Assembly: GCA_034509425.1 (NCBI GenBank) | Contig: JAVTVJ010001234.1 | Span: forward strand, 310,001 to 374,000 | Length of the DNA: 64,000 nt | Reading direction: 5' to 3' | Origin: Eopsaltria australis | Taxonomy: Eukaryota > Chordata > Aves > Passeriformes > Petroicidae | Part shown: one piece after another, positions 12,095-23,887 of the stretch | Numbering within the stretch: the stretch's first letter is position 1 | How the letters are laid out: each line of letters starts with the position of its first letter | Notes under the pieces: generated by a model | What the model was told of the DNA's origin: nothing | The model's database searches: none | Seen by the model: only the letters and a program-made list of their open reading frames with translations | Program-made: the position numbers and the translations under genes

Positions 12095-12530
12095 ATGATC
12101 TGCAGGAAGGGTTAAATCAACAACACGGAACGTGGGGAAGCTCTGCAAGGATTTCTGGGTGCTTGACTGTGCACTTGGAATAGGAGAAGGAATTCAGAGA
12201 GGGTGCAGAAAGGATTAAATTAACAATACTGAACATGGAGAAACTCTGCAAGGATTTCTGGGTGTTTCACAATGCACACTTGGAATAGGAGAAGGAATTC
12301 AGAGAGGGTGCAGGAAGGGTTAAATTAACAAAATTGAACGTGGGGAAGCTCAGCAAGCATTTCTGGGTGCCTGACTCTGCACATTTGGAATAGGAGAGGG
12401 AATTCAGAGAGGGTGCAGGAAGGGTTAAATTCACAACATGGAATATGGAGAAGCTCTGCAAGGATTTCTGGGTGTTTCATAGTGCACGCTTGGAATAGGA
12501 GAAGGAATTCAGAGAGGGTGCATCTTAAAG
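12095..12530. repeat. 105-bp tandem repeat, 4 copies
   Basis: TTGGAATAGGAG recurs at 12175, 12280, 12385 and 12490, exactly 105 bp apart. Units contain AAGGATTTCTGGGTG and AATTCAGAGAGGGTGCA. The array starts about 45 bp upstream of the W21 acceptor and fills most of the intron before W21 (12053-12716). As 105 is divisible by three, a repetitive minus-strand ORF results; I do not regard it as coding. Confidence 0.9.
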
Positions 12531-12716
12531 GCAGGAATGTGGAGTTACCCTCAGCTCCACACCAGGATTTTCCAAGAGGTGACATTCACCCCATCTCTCC
12601 TGCCTGGTGCACTTTGTGCTGATTTAGCACGGGCTAGGAAGGAGGTGGATGTTATGTGCAGAACCTGCTGCACGTTGAGGAACACAAAGAGCAGCTGCTG
12701 AGAAAGGCAGAGTCAC

Positions 12717-12868
12717 CTATTGCTCCCAGGTCATCCACGTAGGGACTCTTGGCTCCCACGATGCCACCAAAGCATTCCTTCTGAGGGGCACAGTAGGACT
12801 TGTCCAGGTGGGTTTTCCCATCGCTGTCCACCATGCACCACTCGCAGTCCAGCACTCCAAAGCAATCC
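12717..12868 (-). CDS. CACHD1: CACHD1 exon W20 (r895-r944)
   Basis: It encodes DCFGVLDCEWCMVDSDGKTH, then LDKSYCAPQKECFGGIVGAK and SPYVDDLGAI. The spacing of the five cysteines and the DCEWC motif resemble the membrane-proximal region of alpha2delta proteins. The acceptor is CGTGCAG/GG and the donor AATAG/GTGACT. Confidence 0.96.
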
Positions 12869-13423
12869 CTGCACGGGAGGAGCCAAGGAAGGCACGGTCA
12901 CTGCCCAGCTCAACCCCTCTCCTTTGCAAAGCTCAGCCTGGTTTGGAACCATGAGACAGAGCGAGGCCAAAATCACCTGTAAACCCTCAAGTACGGGAGT
13001 TTAGCCAGAAAAAAATCCATGAAGTGCTCAAGTACCACAAGGGAAGTTACACAGGGAAGCTGCATCTCCAGCATCCATTTCCCAGCTCTCTCTGCTTTGG
13101 TTTTTGCTGCATCACTCAGCCTGAGCACAGGGAGAATCCTACTTGTAACTCCTCCAGTAAGGCATTTCTCAGTGTGGTGAAGTCTGGCTGCAGTTCCAGC
13201 CTTTGGAAGATGGAAGAAGGGATTTGGGCAGCCTGGTTGGAGCATGGTGTGTTTTACCCATCTCAGGTCTCTGGAGACTGCTCATAAGGAGCAAAAATGA
13301 GCCCTCGGTGCCAGGAGCAGAACCTCATTCTGGCATCACACCTTCTTCTTCTTTAAAACATTTAAGGCAGAGCTATTTCCACTGGATTATTTCCACTCTG
13401 AGGGGTGGGGAATGCCTCCTTAC
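12869..13423. other. Intron between W19 and W20 (555 bp)
   Basis: Unique sequence; nothing recognisable beyond the splice sites. Confidence 0.8.
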
Positions 13424-13540
13424 CCACTCTCTGTCCTCTGGTTGCACTGGGTGTTGATGCACTGTGGGAGTGCATCCTGCAGGCTGGGATCGATGGCCGT
13501 GAAAGTCATCGGCTCCTGGTGCACCTCACAGCTGGGATTC
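13424..13540 (-). CDS. CACHD1: CACHD1 exon W19 (r856-r893)
   Basis: It encodes NPSCEVHQEPMTFTAIDPSL, then QDALPQCINTQCNQRTES. It continues the cysteine-rich juxtamembrane segment. The acceptor is CTGCAG/GAAT and the donor GTGG/GTAAGG. Confidence 0.95.
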
Positions 13541-13678
13541 CTGCAGAGCACCAAAGAAAAGCACAATTAAAATAATCTTTACCTATAGCATGTCACCTGT
13601 CAAATTGTGCTAAAAGTTCTGCCTACTGATCTCAGCAGGACAGAGAAGGGTTTGTTCCTGCAGGGTCCTGGCTCTCAC

Positions 13679-13765
13679 CGGCTCTCGGCGTTGGTCAGGT
13701 TCCCCGTGCACTCGTTCACCTCCAGTGGGCACTCACAGGGACACTCACACTCGTTCTGCTCCATC
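13679..13765 (-). CDS. CACHD1: CACHD1 exon W18 (cysteine-rich region, part 2)
   Basis: A short exon encoding MEQNECECPCECPLEVNECT and GNLTNAES. Six cysteines occur in 19 residues, plus an NLT sequon. Both ends split Arg codons (r826 and r855). The acceptor is CCTGCAG/G and the donor GCCG/GTGAGA. The adjoining intron to W19 is only 138 bp. Confidence 0.95.
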
Positions 13766-14329
13766 CTGCAGGGCAGCAAACACAGGGAAACCCATCAGAC
13801 ACCACTGGGATTTTAACCCCACAGTGCAGCAGTTCCATGGAAAAGGCTGTCCAGTGACTCTGCTCCTTCCCCAGGAACAGGGATTGCTCTGTCCTGCACC
13901 AGGACTGAGGGTGAGCCACCCCTGGAATCCCAAAAGCAGGCAATCCCTCAGATTTAGATGTAAAGATCCTTCCTGGCAGTGCCACAAACACCTCAGGATG
14001 GTGTGGGCAAAGCCTCCTGGATCCCCTCAACGAAAAACCCCCAATCCATGGAAAATCATGGGAATTTATATGGAAAATAGGGGCTCACTCACAGATGAGT
14101 GAATCTGAACCCATCAGAGTCTTTCAGCATTACCAACCCAAAGCCCCCTGGGTTAAACACTGACAGCCTGGCAGAGATCCCCAAGTCCCTGCACCTCTTA
14201 CAGGGAGCACAGAGCAACTCTTTTATTTTCCCTGATTTTGCCCTGAGTTAAGTGATGAACTCATTGTGCTCTTCTAAACCCCAAAGCAGGAGGAGGGCAG
14301 GAGTGTCCCAGGCCCCGCAGGGCTGTCAC
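13766..14329. other. Intron between W17 and W18 (564 bp)
   Basis: Unique sequence; nothing recognisable. Confidence 0.8.
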
Positions 14330-14490
14330 CTGTGGCAGTTGAGGCACAGCCTGTCCACCATGCTGCAGGCACAGAAGGCCAGCGAGTCGCACGTCTCGTT
14401 GACGATGCCCACGAAGGCGTTGGTGCCCGGGATCCTGGTCAGCCTGTACTTGGAGCAGTGGCTGCCATGCACCAGGTTGGTCAGGTCACC
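14330..14490 (-). CDS. CACHD1: CACHD1 exon W17 (cysteine-rich region, part 1)
   Basis: It encodes GDLTNLVHGSHCSKYRLTRI, then PGTNAFVGIVNETCDSLAFC and ACSMVDRLCLNCH. Cysteines cluster at the end (CDSLAFCACSMVDRLCLNCH), suggesting a disulfide-bonded membrane-proximal module. An NET sequon is present. The acceptor is TCCCCAG/GGT and the donor CACAG/GTGACA. Confidence 0.96.
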
Positions 14491-15656
14491 CTGGGGAAAA
14501 GCAAAGTGTCACTGGTGTAAAATGTTCTTTTAGGGAGCTGAAGACTCCTCCCTTCCCAAGGGGATCCTACAGAGCTGTGGGGACAGGGGTTCACCAGTGA
14601 CACCCTCATGAAACAGAGGCTGATTAAGGGGTGGGTGAGCTCTGATTCCCAGACACTTCTGGGTGAAAAGACTTTGCTGAAGATAGAAAGGAATTGGCTT
14701 AGCTTGTGAAAATGAGATGTGGCAGCAGAGGTGACACTTCACTCCTTCCCATCCCCACTGTGCCAGCCCTCAGTGACTTCTGATGGGAGCCACCACCACA
14801 AGCTGGAAACTTCCTGAGCCTTAGAAAAAGCCACCCCAGCCCCGCCCAGCTCCTGCAGACTCCTTTCTAACTCCTTTCTACAAATTTCTGCTCCATCCTA
14901 CAGAATTTCCTTCCCAATACCACACTTCCCACTTGGCACTCCAAGTGTGGGGAACACGTTTAAGTCAACCTTGCATAAATCGATGTATCCTGACATGACT
15001 CGCAAATATTTTCAAATCATTTCCCACCTTCTGTTCCCAGTAATAACTGAAATGTAGCATTTCAAGAGCAGCTTCTCCCCCAGAGTGTAACAGCTTTTGA
15101 ATCACTGTGGAGGGGCTTTGCCAGAGTGGATCTGTGGCTCTGTGAGGGGTGACAGCCCCTGGCTTAGACCCCTCACACGAGGAATCTCACGCAGGATCCA
15201 AGGAGAGCACGGAGTGTGCAGGACCCCAGAGAGTTCAGTCTCACAAATGAAATGCTCAAATAAATGGATTTATTTGGACAGCTAAAGTAAGTCATGAGAG
15301 ACCTCACAGGAGGATGTGATGCTGCTCACAGCTGGAGCCAGAGGTCAGCTCAGATCCCAGCCATGGCTGGAAAATCCTGCCCCAGGGCCAGCACAGTGCC
15401 CTGGTTTCCCTGCTGCTGGCTGGGACCCTGCAGACAGCAGCACACTTGGCCAGGGCTCCCATCCACAAGCCCTGGATGTCAGGGGACTCTGTCTGTGAGC
15501 CTGGTTTGTGTCTGCAGAGGGGAAGAGGCCAAACCCCACACAAGGCTGGCTGCCAGCCCCGGCTGCTGAGCCTGGCAGGGACTTGTGCTTCCAGCAGGAG
15601 AAACCCAACCCAACCAAAGTACCCTCAAAAGCAGAACCAGCCAGGAAAACACTCAC
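14491..15656. other. Intron between W16 and W17 (1166 bp)
   Basis: Unique sequence; no repeat or exon-like element was seen. Confidence 0.8.
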
Positions 15657-15773
15657 CACTAAGCTGGTGTTGAATTTGTAGAAGCGCTGCACGGTCCTGT
15701 CGCTGAAGCTGTTGCACAGGTTCTTCTTGACGAAGTTGGGGTGGTTCAGGATGTCGTTTGCCACCAGAGGCTC
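15657..15773 (-). CDS. CACHD1: CACHD1 exon W16 (r734-r772)
   Basis: It encodes [20 protein letters not shown], then [19 protein letters not shown], with an NTS sequon. The exon is phase 0 at both ends (39 codons), so skipping would keep the frame. The acceptor is ACTTAG/GAG and the donor TTAGTG/GTGAGT. Confidence 0.96.
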
Positions 15774-15871
15774 CTAAGTTGGGAAAGGCAGGATGTGAGG
15801 CCTTTGGGATCAGCCCCAAAGAGCAGCTCAGGAATGAGAGCTATGGGATAAGGCAGGGGGAGCAGGCAGAC

Positions 15872-15971
15872 CTTGTGTGTGATGTGCTGCTGCTCCACGG
15901 GCGCGTGGCCCTTGGGGTCGATGAGCGTTGGATGAGCCACCAGGTACCCCCTGTCCTCCATGATGAAGCAC
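15872..15971 (-). CDS. CACHD1: CACHD1 exon W15 (Cache hairpin)
   Basis: It encodes CFIMEDRGYLVAHPTLIDPK, then GHAPVEQQHITHK. FIMEDRGYLVAHP is the second copy of the Cache strand-turn-strand seen as FLIDNKGYTLMHP in W7/W8. The donor AAG/GTCTGC is non-optimal. The following intron is only 98 bp, the shortest in the gene, so W15 and W16 are likely to be spliced by intron definition. Confidence 0.95.
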
Positions 15972-17811
15972 CTGCCCCCAAAAAACACAGAGAGAGCTCC
16001 TGTTAGACCTCCCCGGGATTCAGGGGGAAAGAAAACATGGTCCTAAAGGGCTTGTAAAGGTTCCCATTGAACAGGGCCACGAAACAAATTCCCTGCAAAA
16101 TGTCCTTAAGGAATGTGTTGAGTATTTCCCTGAAGCTTTTCCAGCTGCTGCTGCTCCAGGGAGCCCAGGCCATGCAGGAGCTGAGAACAGAACTGATTAA
16201 AACCAGAAAGGCAAAGCCATGAGTGCATTGTCTGATTGGGGAAGAGCCAGAACTGAACAGAGCCTAATGAACTTGGAAAGCTTTAATGGTTTATTAACTG
16301 ACTATGTGACTAATTAAAAAGAGATTTCACTCTCTCCTTTAACACCCTCCCCCTTCAGAATTTGATTTTAGTGGGGGATAAATCAATCCTGCTCCACTCT
16401 CAGCCTTCCCAAGCTTTGCTCTCCCTTTTCAGCTCTTCCCATGTGGGATCTGTGTCCCAGTCCAGAATCCAGGGAGTTCAATCCATCCCTTTTCCCCCTC
16501 TCCCATTCCCATGGCCACAGACTGGGGAGGCACAGGAGCCACAGCCAGGGTGGCACCATCAGGGACTCAGAGTGGCCACGAGGGGACAGGGGGAGGTTAA
16601 ACCCCACTGGATGTTCCCAAAAGCTCAGCAGGGTGGCAGCCACAGCCCTGGCACAGCAGGGACCTGGGGCTGGAGCAGCTTTCAGTGGGATTCCCATGGG
16701 ATGTGCCAGGTACCCACAGCAGCTTGGGGGGAGCAGAGAGCAGGGGAAGCCTCTGAGCTCTTCAGGGCTACAAAGGAGGCACAAAAACTTGGATTTTTGG
16801 GGGGCTTTTCCATTAGAAACACACGTAGGGATGTGGTGTTTGCTCTTTTTATACCACAGAAAATACACTAAAAACCCCCAAACACCTGCATTTATGCAGA
16901 GGCTGGAAACACTGGATCCAATTTCTACATCAAAAAGGCCCAACACTGAAAAATATCCTCAAAATTCCTCATTTGGGGAGTGCAGGAACAGAATAAAGCA
17001 TCTGACCTTGCTGATCTGCAGCAGTTTTTTACTGGGAGGGAGAGATGCCAAACCAGAAATCCTGATTTGTTTTTTTTTAGACACCATAAAATATACAGAA
17101 AAATACCCAAACCAGAATAGGACTGGGAGGATGACAGAAAACCACTTCCCTTCCCAAATTTAAGGTTTCAAAACAAACAGGGAACCAACAGCAATGCCCA
17201 AACCACGTTATCAAGTTACTCCAGACCCAAAGCAGAATCCATCCCACCCCCAGAGGATTTTTCAGAAGAGGAACAATGAAGATACCCAGGGGTCTGACTG
17301 GAACTGGACACTCCAGATGAAATCAGACTTCTGCTGCCTAGGCTGTGCTGTGGATTTCTGAGAAAAACATCTCAAAAGTGCATTTTAATAATCAAGAGTT
17401 AAAATAACTGAGATCTTGTATCGTTCTTACACGCTCACAGGAACTAAAAAGGTAAAATTCCAACAAACAGAAGAGCTGGGAAGTGTGTTCATTTAATAAG
17501 GGATGTTTTCTTCTACCCAGAATTTCAAAGAAGTCTAAATATAACCCAAAAAAATCAAATCAAATCTGTTATCTTCTGCTTTTGTAATCCTGCAGATTGT
17601 TTATTTAGCTGATGGCAGTTTGATCTGGAATAACAAAAACATCCCCATCATCTTTATGAGAAGGACAAACACAAGTTCTGCTGGAAATCAGAGAACACCC
17701 ACTGGAAGTAACAGAATCCTTGGAGAAACGAAGTTGGAAACGACCTCTGGGCCATCTGGTTAAAGAAAATAAATATTTTGTGTATTTTGTGCCTGGCAGG
17801 AGCAGCTTTAC
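15972..17811. other. Intron between W14 and W15 (1840 bp)
   Basis: Mostly unique. A weak CR1-like remnant (AGTTGGAAACGACCTCTGGG) lies near 17730. No exon was found. Confidence 0.75.
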
Positions 17812-17934
17812 CTGATTTTGTTGCCCCCATCTTGGTTACAAACTGGCAGCAGGTCCATGAGGACTTTGTAGAAATATCTGAGGGTGAAGTCGATGCCCAT
17901 CACGGCCACGGAGTGTCCTGAGGACATCTGAGCA
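17812..17934 (-). CDS. CACHD1: CACHD1 exon W14 (second Cache module)
   Basis: It encodes AQMSSGHSVAVMGIDFTLRY, then FYKVLMDLLPVCNQDGGNKI. VAVMGIDFTLRY is the Cache strand equivalent to LLGIVGVDV in exon W7, followed by the helix FYKVLMDLLP. The acceptor is CCTGCAG/T and the donor ATCAG/GTAAAG. Confidence 0.96.
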
Positions 17935-18370
17935 CTGCAGGGAGGGGGAAAATCATGAATATTAGAAATAATAAGAACTATTATTATTCAGGGCTGGAAT
18001 AATAATCATAATAATTCCTCTTTTAGTTTGCCCCTTGTACAACCAGCACAGGAGAGAGCTCAGGAGTGGATCCCACCCTCCACCTACAGACATTTAATTC
18101 TGAGTGACAGAAATGAGGATTCAAAGTTCCCCACCCACCCAAGCAAACAGAGGATGCAGCCCCTGCATTTTCCAGTCCCCAGCAGCTGGAAGGAGCCACC
18201 TGCACCCCTGCAGGAGGAATGAATGTGAAGGTGCCAGACCTTGAGCTAAATCCCTAAAATTTCAGAGTGTGGGAGTGATTATGAATGGCAGGCAGAAAAT
18301 TAGGAGAAAATAACATTTCTTAGGGTGGGCTATGGAAAGGATCCTGTGATGTGGTTGTGTGCATTCCTAA

Positions 18371-18442
18371 CACCCAGTCTGCACCCAGTTTGCTCCCAGT
18401 TTGCTCCCAGTCTGCTCCCAGTTTGCTCCCAGTTTGCTCCCT
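18371..18442. repeat. 11-bp tandem repeat (CAGTTTGCTCC)
   Basis: Six or seven copies of CAGT(T/C)TGCTCC in the intron between W13 and W14. Confidence 0.9.
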
Positions 18443-19802
18443 GCATCCCTGAGAGGGCCCAGTCCCCTCTCAGCCCTGCAGGACACACAAGGATCAGCTC
18501 ATGTGGACCTCACACCTCTGACTTGCTGCTCTGCAAAATTCACTTTTCTCCATTATTTTCTCTCTGAAGAGAGGAATAAAAATGTTCAGAAAAACAAGAA
18601 AGAAGATGCTGCAAGGCCCAGCTGGGCTGTACAAACAGAGCCCTGCCCCATGGAAAGCCAGCTCTGCTCTCTGGGCTGAGCTTTGGTTGCTCTGAAAGAG
18701 GTGCAGTGGAGATGCAGTCAAATCTCATTTGTAGACAGATAAACAGAGATTCCAAAAACCTGCATTTAATTTATTGTTCCCATTTCCTGCAGGAGGGGTG
18801 GAAGGGTGGCAGGGAAGCAGCACAGACACATTGCATGTGTGACAGGCTCTGAAGTTCTGCCCTGGCCTGACAGACAGAAAGCCATTAGAACCTTGTAAAT
18901 ATTTGAGCTTCATTTTGAAGCATTAAATCCTTCTGCTCTGCTGATGCCAACTGCATTAAACCACAACAGGCATAAATCTTCTCTTCCCAGCCTCCATAAA
19001 AAGAAATAAGATACACATAAAATGGGAATGAGAGGTGTCAGCTCTGGCTACCCTGATGTGGGGATTTAAACCCTCCCAGCAGTGCCTAATGCCAGAATTC
19101 CTGTTAACTCCACGGATTCCTCCCCAGCCCTCTGGATTTGGAGCTCTTTGGGGATTATAACCACATGTGACTGGGAGCTTCAGAGGTCACATTTACCCAG
19201 GAATCACACTCCCAGCTGCCAAACTTTGTTTAACTGTTCTTTAATCATGTTCTAATAACCCACAGGAGCTTCAGGTTCTTAGAGCTGAGTAAAGCATCCC
19301 CTGATAGATAAAAATCAGAATTTTGATTAATTGCACTTCTCTCCTTCCAGAAGTGCTCATTCCCCCTAAATAAACTCCTCTGGGAGAAGCACCACACAGG
19401 GGCTGGGGCTGGAAATGCTCCTGCCAAAACACACAGGCAGAGGTGCTGTGAGCTTCACCCCAGCCAGACCCAACCCAGCTGGGAAATCCCTCCCAGAGCA
19501 GGGCATCACTGGGAAGAGAGGAGGAGCCACATCCCATTCCTTGCTGGCTTTGGGATCCCTGTTTCTTTCTAGAAGTTACCTTTGGACTGATGGCTGTGGG
19601 GTTGGGAGCTTGGAGGAGATTCCATGAGGAAGCCAGGACAGGGAGCTGCTGTTTTGGGGATTTGGGAGAGTTCATGGCAGCAAGGTTTGGTCCATGTTTT
19701 ATAACCTGGGCTCCTTTGAACATCCTGCATCCCAAATGCCGGCCTCAGGCTGGGGCCTGGCCAGGAGGGAGCTGGAACAGCAACAGTCTGCTGCTCCAGG
19801 AA

Positions 19803-19960
19803 AAATCATGGAATATCCTGAGCTGGAGGGGACCCAGAGGGATCATCCAGCCCAGCTCCTGGCCCTGCTGTTCCCACCCCAATCTGTTCCCAGCAATCCT
19901 GGAAGGCTCACAGGCTTTGCCTCAAGATCTTCCTCCTCCTCGAAGCCCAGAAATGCTGGA
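19803..19960 (-). mobile_element. CR1 LINE 3' fragment
   Basis: AATCATGGAATATCCTGAGC followed by TGGAGGGGACCC and GATCATCCAGCCCAGCTCCTG matches the reverse complement of a CR1 3' end of a different subfamily from the GGTTTGGG type. Confidence 0.7.
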
Positions 19961-20317
19961 TTTAAGCAGCCCAGGAGAGGAGCTCCCCAATTCCTGGAGC
20001 AAGGAATTCCTGTGTCCTTAACCCCCTCTGTGCCCTTGGATCAGCTCCCAGCTCCCTTCCCAACACCTCCCTGCTCCTCACAACCCCACAGTGCAGCTGT
20101 GGGTTCACTTCAGGCAATGTGGAGTCCTGATGGAGAAGGATTTCACTTCCAGCAGAGTGGGAACACATCCCAAACTGCCTCAGGAGAGCAATCCCTCTCC
20201 TCCTCCTCCCAATTCCTTGGACATCCCACCTCGTGTTCATCCAGGAGCACATTCCCACCAATCACTCCTTTTTAAAAACACCTGTTATTACCCCTGTACC
20301 AATAAAGCCACAGAATC

Positions 20318-20442
20318 CACACATTCCTATAAATGGATTTCTCACATTCCTATAAAATGGATTTCTCACATTCCTATAAATGGATTTCTCACATTCCTAT
20401 AAATGGATTTCTCACATTTCTATAAAATGGATTTCTCTCAGT
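20318..20442. repeat. 23-24 bp tandem repeat, 5 copies
   Basis: CTCACATTCCTATAAATGGA with small length variation (an extra A in some copies), about 150 bp past the W13 donor. Confidence 0.9.
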
Positions 20443-20592
20443 GCTCCAATGCTCCATTTCCACAAGGCCAGCTGACATTTCACCAGCAGCACTTTCAAAC
20501 CAGCTCTGGTGCTCAGTTCCTGGGCACACAGAATCACCCAGCTCTGGGGACTCAGAGTCTTCCTGCCTGCCCCAAAGCCCCAAAGGCCTCAC

Positions 20593-20703
20593 CTGGAGGA
20601 GTGGACAGTGTGGCTGATGGTCACCACATAGCCAGCCCCTCCCACGTCCAGGTAGGGCCCAGTGAAGGTGATCAGTCCTGGGTTGGCCACTGCATGCAGG
20701 TAC
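20593..20703 (-). CDS. CACHD1: CACHD1 exon W13 (second Cache module)
   Basis: It encodes [20 protein letters not shown], then [33 protein letters not shown] is the Cache beta-sheet segment following the WY motif. Codons are split at both ends (r622 Trp and r659 Ser). The acceptor is CCTCAG/GTAC and the donor CCAG/GTGAGG. Confidence 0.96.
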
Positions 20704-22506
20704 CTGAGGGAAGCCAAAAGAAATATTCAGAATTAGTGCCAAATTCTGCAGCTTTAAGACAGAATCCTTGACTTGCCCAAAATAACAAACACTGAATTCT
20801 GCACTCTGTGAACAACAGGCACCAAATTAATGGTTTTTAGTATCAAACAAGTACCTAAACACGACTGGGACTCCAAACTAAGCCAGACTGGCTCAAGAAA
20901 TGGTCCCCCAGCACATCCAGCTGCATTAAAGAAGCTCAGTTTGCTTCTGCACAGAACACATTTAATGGAATTTCAGACATTTTCCCCCAGAACAATGCAG
21001 GACTTGGTGCCAGCAGAGCCTCCAACCCAAAGCAAACGCTGGCAAAATGATTACACTGCAATCTGGGGAGAAAGGACAGAACCGAGGCAAGAAAATGCAC
21101 AAATATCAGACAGGGATTCTAAATTACAACCTCTTAAAACTCCCATCAGCATCAAATAAGCCACAGTCATGTCAAATACCTTCCTACTGTCACAGGAAAG
21201 TTTGTGGAACTTTTGGAAACACTTTCCTGTAAGAAAAAGTGATCACTTTGCTTCTCCCTGCCCAGAGCACCAACCCATGAGCAGCTTAACCCATATCTGC
21301 TTTATTCCCAGTGTTTCATTTGCACATTCTGCCCATAACACCACACATTTCAGGGAAAATAGAGATGAGGAGAGTGCCAAGAGCACTGCAGAGCCAGAGG
21401 GTTGGGATGGTGCCTTTCCCAGTGTCCCAGCACCTGGCTGGCTCCTTCCCAGAGATCCCAGCCTTTGGAGCACTCTCAGCTCTGGGGCTCCCATCTGGAA
21501 TGTCCCCAGCTCTCTGCCCAAGTCAGATGCTGCTGCAGAATTAATCCCTCCTTGAAAGCAGCGAGGAAAGCCACAGTAAACAAACAAAAAGGCCCCAATA
21601 TGAACGACCAAAAAGGGCCCAAGCAGCTCAAACCCTCCTGAGTTAGCTAATCCCTGAAGGGGACGCTCATTTTCTGAATATTTATGTCCCCATCTGCCAT
21701 GGCTGGGCTATGAAACACCAAAATAAAAAGGCCTCAAATGAGAACCAATAAGTGTTTGAACTGGCTGCATGTAAGCTCTGAGCTGGCTGCATTTAAACTC
21801 AGAACTGGTTGTATTTAAACTCTGAACTGGCTGCATTAAGCTCTGAACTGGCTGCATTTAAGCTCTGAACTGGCTGCATTTAGAGTCTGAACTGGCTGCA
21901 TTTAAGCTCTGAACTGGCTGCATTTAGAGTCTGAACTGGCTGCATTTAAGCTCTGAAATGGCTGCATTTAAGCTCTGAACTGGCTGCATTTAAGCTCTGA
22001 ACTGGCTGCATTTAAGCTCTGAACTGGCTCCATTTAAGATCTGAACTGGCTGCATTAAGCTCTGAACTGGCTCCATTTAAGATCTGAAATGGCTGCATTA
22101 AGCTCTGAACTGGCTGCATTAAGCTCTGAACTGGCTGCATTTAAGCTCTGAAATGGCTGCATTTAAGCTCTGAACTGGCTGCATTTAGAGTCTGAACTGG
22201 CTGCATTTAATCTCTGAACTGGCTGCATTTAAGATCTTAGCTGGCTGCATTTAAGCTCTGAACTGGCTGCATTTAAACTCAGAACTGGCTGCATTTAGAG
22301 TCTGAACTGGCTCCATTTAAGCTCTGAACTGGCTGCATTTAAGATCTGAACTGGCTGCATTTAAGCTCTGAGCTTTTTCCCCACGACAAAAACTAAACCA
22401 AAAAAAACCCAAAAACGCCTCAGGCTACGAAACCAACACGAACCATTTTCCCTTCTCGCTGTGGGAGACGACTCAAAGCTTTGCTGAGGGGACCCTAAAA
22501 ACTCAC
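20704..22506. other. Intron between W12 and W13 (1803 bp)
   Basis: One third is the 22-bp minisatellite; the rest is unique sequence. Confidence 0.8.
21757..22372. repeat. 22-bp minisatellite, about 28 copies
   Basis: Unit GAACTGGCTGCATTTAAGCT plus CT. Variants include CATTAAGC (shorter by two), TTAGAGTCT and GGCTCCATTT. It ends about 135 bp past the W12 donor, inside the intron between W12 and W13. Confidence 0.95.
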
Positions 22507-22688
22507 CATTGTCTCCTGGTGGGATCAAATGCTTTGTCCATGAGGGAGCCGGGGTAGATGCGGAGCACCCCATTGGGGGTTGCTATGTAACGCCTGACAA
22601 TGTAACTGTTGAGGCCGCTGATCTCCATCTGGGTCATCCATTCATCCGTGCCGTGACTCGTTGCCATTACTTCATTCCTGACAGAGAA
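22507..22688 (-). CDS. CACHD1: CACHD1 exon W12 (entry to second Cache module)
   Basis: It encodes FSVRNEVMATSHGTDEWMTQ, then the VRRYIATPNGVLRIYPGSLM stretch and DKAFDPTRRQ with the split r622 Trp. The combination of YIATPNGVLRIYPG with DPTRRQWY is the signature seen in alpha2delta Cache modules (FDPRRRPWY-like). It is phase 0 at the start; acceptor TTTTGCAG/TTC, donor CAATG/GTGAGT. Confidence 0.96.
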
Positions 22689-23144
22689 CTGCAAAACAAA
22701 GGCAGGGCTGGCAGGGTTCCTGCGGGATAATAAAAGCTTTCCCCCCACCAGAGCTCACAGGGGATGATCTCGGCTCAATTACTTGGTTCAAGGTTTCTCA
22801 CACCGCACATTCCAAGCAGATTATTGGAGTGAAATGGTGGTGGTGGTGTCTCTGTGCCTTCTAGTTTGTTTTTTCTTTTAACTCAGAGTAAATATAAATA
22901 GTGTGCTGCTTGCACAGAAAATAGTGATTTTTCGTTTGAACACAAGAACACAAAGGTGTTTCTGCTAAGAATTTAGTGGGGCTTTAACTTTTCTGGTGTT
23001 TGTTTCAATAAAGTTCTGCCCCCTCCTCTCTCCACTCTTAGATCAGATGTTGGGAAGGAATTCCTGGCTGGGAGGGTGAGGTTGCCCAGAGAAGCTGGGG
23101 CTGCCCCAGGATCCCTGGAAATGTCCAAGGCCACGTTGGAGTGA

Positions 23145-23520
23145 TGCCTTTTTTGGGGTTTACCTAAAAACAGAGGCCAGACAGAATTAAGAGAATAAAA
23201 AGTGGTTTATAATTATTGAAGGGCCTTCAGATACATTTAGGGCAGACAAAGCCCACCCAGGGGCTACACCCAAAATGGATGAAGGGTCATGAGTTTTCAC
23301 ACTTTCATAAGTTTGGCTCATTTGCATATTGGGGGTTCATCTCCCAATTACAGCTCCAGGTAATTAAATCATTTTACCCCAAGTTTGCTCCCCCCAGCTC
23401 ACTTTTGTTCCCATCTCTCAGGCCCTGAGACACTCAGGTGTCCTTGACTGCCAGGCCTGGAGAGGAATTGCTGTGTCTGCCCCAAATGGGAGAGCAGCAG
23501 CTGCCACTGGGTATGGAGAT
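23145..23520. mobile_element. Possible solo LTR of an endogenous retrovirus
   Basis: A block with TTTGGGGTTTACC, AAAGTGGTTTATAATTATTG, CACCCAAAATGGATGAAGGG and TCATTTGCATATTGGGGGTT has the look of passerine retroviral LTRs as I remember them. I cannot define exact ends or a target-site duplication. It is non-coding and lies in the intron between W11 and W12. Confidence 0.4.
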
Positions 23521-23594
23521 CAGAGTTCCACACTAAAGAACTGCAGGATTACAAATCCATGGAAAAACAGAAAAGCTCAAATCCCAAGGCACCA

Positions 23595-23690
23595 GGAGCA
23601 CCCTGGCACAGTGGGAGGCATCCCAGCCACGGCAGGGGTGGGATGAGATGAACTTTAAGGTCCTTCCCAGGCACAGCAGGGTGTGGCTGT
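23595..23690 (+). mobile_element. CR1 LINE 3' tail fragment
   Basis: CAGTGGGAGGCATCCC...GATGAACTTTAAGGTCCTTCC resembles the CR1 3' end in sense orientation. It stops about 50 bp from the donor of exon W11. Confidence 0.6.
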
Positions 23691-23744
23691 GAGGAGGAGG
23701 GGCCAGGAGGGTGTGCTGGGTGCGGGGCTGTCCCCAGGGCGCAC

Positions 23745-23887
23745 CTTGAGGCCGGGGTTGGCGATGAGGCGCGTGTTGTCGCTCAGGTAGGCCGTGTAGT
23801 GCTCCACCATCCGCTTGGTCTCGGGCTGGCTCAGGTGCTCGTAGGGAGAGGAGAAGCTGCCTGCAGACAGCATCACCGTGGGGCTCT
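23745..23887 (-). CDS. CACHD1: CACHD1 exon W11 (r514-r561)
   Basis: It encodes SPTVMLSAGSFSSPYEHLSQ, then PETKRMVEHYTAYLSDNTR and LIANPGLK. This is the long helix and linker leading to the second Cache module. The donor AAG/GTGCGC is a weak match to the consensus but the frame joins W12 exactly. The acceptor is TTTGCAG/AG. Confidence 0.95.

Larger units (their letters stand above)
17935..20592. other. Intron between W13 and W14 (2658 bp)
   Basis: It contains the 11-bp array, a CR1 fragment and the 23-24 bp array near 20.4 kb. The remainder is unique. Confidence 0.8.
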
